Positions 62,724 through 64,000 of a DNA stretch of 64,000 nt are shown piece by piece. The translations under genes and the position numbers were made by a program. This DNA is from CAZCFB01 sp964511535 (GTDB lineage: Bacteria > Myxococcota_A > Polyangia > GCA-2747355 > CAZCFB01): NCBI GenBank assembly GCA_964511535.1, contig CAZEFW010000002.1, positions 1-64,000 on the forward strand, written 5' to 3'. The notes under the pieces are model-generated. The model had not been told where the DNA came from. It did no database searches and saw nothing but the letters and a program-made list of their open reading frames with translations. The stretch's first letter is position 1. Each line of letters begins with the position of its first letter.

Positions 62724-64000
62724 TCAGCTGAGGCTTCCCCGCAGGCGCTCGCGGAAGGCGCCCATGCGCTCCCAGTTGCTGCGGCACCAGGCGTCGGCGC
62801 TGGCGCAGCGCTGGTCAAGCCGGTCGAGGCCCGGCTCGCCCATGGAGCCGAGGGTGCGGTAGGCCCCGATGCGGTCCTGCACGAAGGCCGCGTCCACCTC
62901 CACCCGGTCGAGCCGGTCCATGGCCGCGCGGTAGGCGTCCCGGAAGGGCACGCCCTCGTTCATGCTCTGCTCCAGGGCCAGGTCGGCCGCGTAGATCTCC
63001 TCGGTGCACGACGCGGCCATGGCGTCGGCGTCGAAGGTCACGGCGTCCACGGTGCGGGTCATGATGGCCAGGCTCTCGATGACCGCGGCCAGGCCCCGGG
63101 CCAGGGGCGCCTTGAGCAGCTGGTAGTCGCGGTTGTAGCCCGAGGGCAGCTTGCTGGCCACGCGCCGCACCTCGGCGGCGGCGCCGGCCACGGTGCCCTC
63201 ACGGGCCCGCACCAGCTCCAGCACGTCGGGGTTGCGCTTCTGGGGCATGATGCTCGAGCCGGTGGTCACCTCGTCGGGCAGCCGGGCGAAGCCGTACTCC
63301 GGCGTGCAGAACAGGATCAGATCCGTGGCCAGCCGGGCCAGCGATGACTGGATCGACTCCAGCGCGTGCAGCGCGGCGGCTTCGTGCTTGCCCCGGCTGT
63401 TCTGGCAGTACAGGGCGTTGACCTGCACCCGCTTGAAGGCCAGCAGCTCGGCGGTGTACTCGCGGTCCAGCGGCACCACGGAGCCGAACCCGGCGGCGCT
63501 ACCCAGGGGGCACTGGTCGTTGAGGTCCAGCGCCGCGGCCAGCTGAAGCTGGTCGTCCAGCAGCGCCGAGGCGTGGGCGCCGAGGAACACGGCCAGGGTG
63601 GTGGGCATGGCCGGCTGGGTGTGGCTGTAGCCCCGCATGGGCAGCGCTACCCCCTGGTGGGCGCGGATCAGCAGCGCCCGGGTCAGGGCGCTCAGGTGCC
63701 CTGACGCCTCCAGCAGCCGCTCACGCGTGAACAGCCGCACCGCCGTGAGCACCTGATCGTTGCGCGAGCGGCCGGTGTGGATCTTCTTGCCCAGGTCGCC
63801 CAGGACCCCGGTGAGGTGCTGCTCGATTGCGGTGTGGCAGTCCTCCTGCTCCACCGAGATCGGGACGCCCTCGGCGCGGTGGCGCTCCAGCAGCGCCAGC
63901 AGCTCCGCCTGCAGCAGCGCCAGCTCCTCGCTGCTCAGCACCCCCGCCCGGCGCAGGGCCGCCGCGTGGGCCACCGAGGCCCAGCAGTCGTACTCCAGGA
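62724..64000 (-). CDS. argH: Argininosuccinate lyase (5' end outside window)
   Basis: At least 425 codons, open to the right edge; the N-terminus is missing. Splits argininosuccinate into arginine and fumarate. Hallmarks: HTGRSRNDQVLT, YSHTQPAMPTTLA, GSAAGFGSVVPLDRE and the flexible catalytic-serine loop GSSIMPQKRNPDVLELVRAR. The sequence continues through the GTG at 63974 with LEYDCWASVAHAA, showing that codon is internal. C-terminus RERLRGSLS. Confidence 0.95.
   Translation of the reverse strand, partial: LEYDCWASVAHAAALRRAGVLSSEELALLQAELLALLERHRAEGVPISVEQEDCHTAIEQHLTGVLGDLGKKIHTGRSRNDQVLTAVRLFTRERLLEASGHLSALTRALLIRAHQGVALPMRGYSHTQPAMPTTLAVFLGAHASALLDDQLQLAAALDLNDQCPLGSAAGFGSVVPLDREYTAELLAFKRVQVNALYCQNSRGKHEAAALHALESIQSSLARLATDLILFCTPEYGFARLPDEVTTGSSIMPQKRNPDVLELVRAREGTVAGAAAEVRRVASKLPSGYNRDYQLLKAPLARGLAAVIESLAIMTRTVDAVTFDADAMAASCTEEIYAADLALEQSMNEGVPFRDAYRAAMDRLDRVEVDAAFVQDRIGAYRTLGSMGEPGLDRLDQRCASADAWCRSNWERMGAFRERLRGSLS

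Overview
The window is very GC-rich and gene-dense. It shows hallmarks of a Myxococcota (former Deltaproteobacteria) chromosome: two membrane-anchored eukaryote-like Ser/Thr kinases, many lipoproteins with a Cys lipobox followed by Asp/Pro-rich linkers (repeated PDQ, PPPD), cysteine-rich repeat proteins, NHL, FG-GAP and LamG-like surface proteins, a sigma-54 activator, and short intergenic gaps. The class cannot be fixed from this sequence. I see no rRNA, canonical tRNA, integrase, transposase or CRISPR array; the only mobile-type trace is one 45-bp palindrome.

Layout. 1-4.3 kb (minus): a STAND-type NTPase cut by the left edge, preceded by a TPR/outer-membrane-barrel protein. 4.4-8.1 kb (plus): an acyl-CoA dehydrogenase homologue without the usual catalytic glutamate, then a Ser/Thr kinase fused to an extracellular PhnD-like binding domain. 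8.2-24.6 kb: mostly exported proteins and lipoproteins (Cys-rich, NHL propeller, beta-lactamase-like, an exported class III aminotransferase, a nitrilase-like lipoprotein) with an MFS transporter, a PAS protein, rsgA and a membrane sensor.

24.6-35.8 kb is the most remarkable part. Two different RNA-repair modules flank glmS. On the minus strand glmS is followed by a SAM methyltransferase, an ATP-dependent RNA ligase and an HD-domain/polynucleotide-kinase fusion, packed as an operon. Upstream of glmS lies rtcR (sigma-54 activator with a CARF sensor), divergent from slipin-rtcA-rtcB. The divergent gap of about 610 bp holds a near-consensus -24/-12 promoter and a long leader containing a tRNA-like fold with a perfect T-arm. 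The inferred circuit is: RNA damage is sensed by RtcR, sigma-54 transcription of a structured RNA plus slipin/RtcA/RtcB follows, and a separate healing/sealing set is encoded next door.

35.9-40.6 kb: LamG-like and Cys-repeat/fibrinogen-like surface proteins and an esterase that ends inside the palindrome. 40.6-44.6 kb (minus): pheS, pheT and a MocA-like cytidylyltransferase. 44.7-47.5 kb: a second Ser/Thr kinase fused to a polytopic membrane domain. 47.7-51.4 kb (plus): a three-subunit xanthine-dehydrogenase-family enzyme. 51.4-61.8 kb: an SGNH hydrolase, a membrane anchor protein, a Cys-rich membrane protein, a YeiH-type exporter with an overlapping small Cys protein, a large FG-GAP/beta-helix lipoprotein and an unknown lipoprotein. 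61.8-64 kb: a PHP-type phosphoesterase directly after argH, which runs off the right edge.
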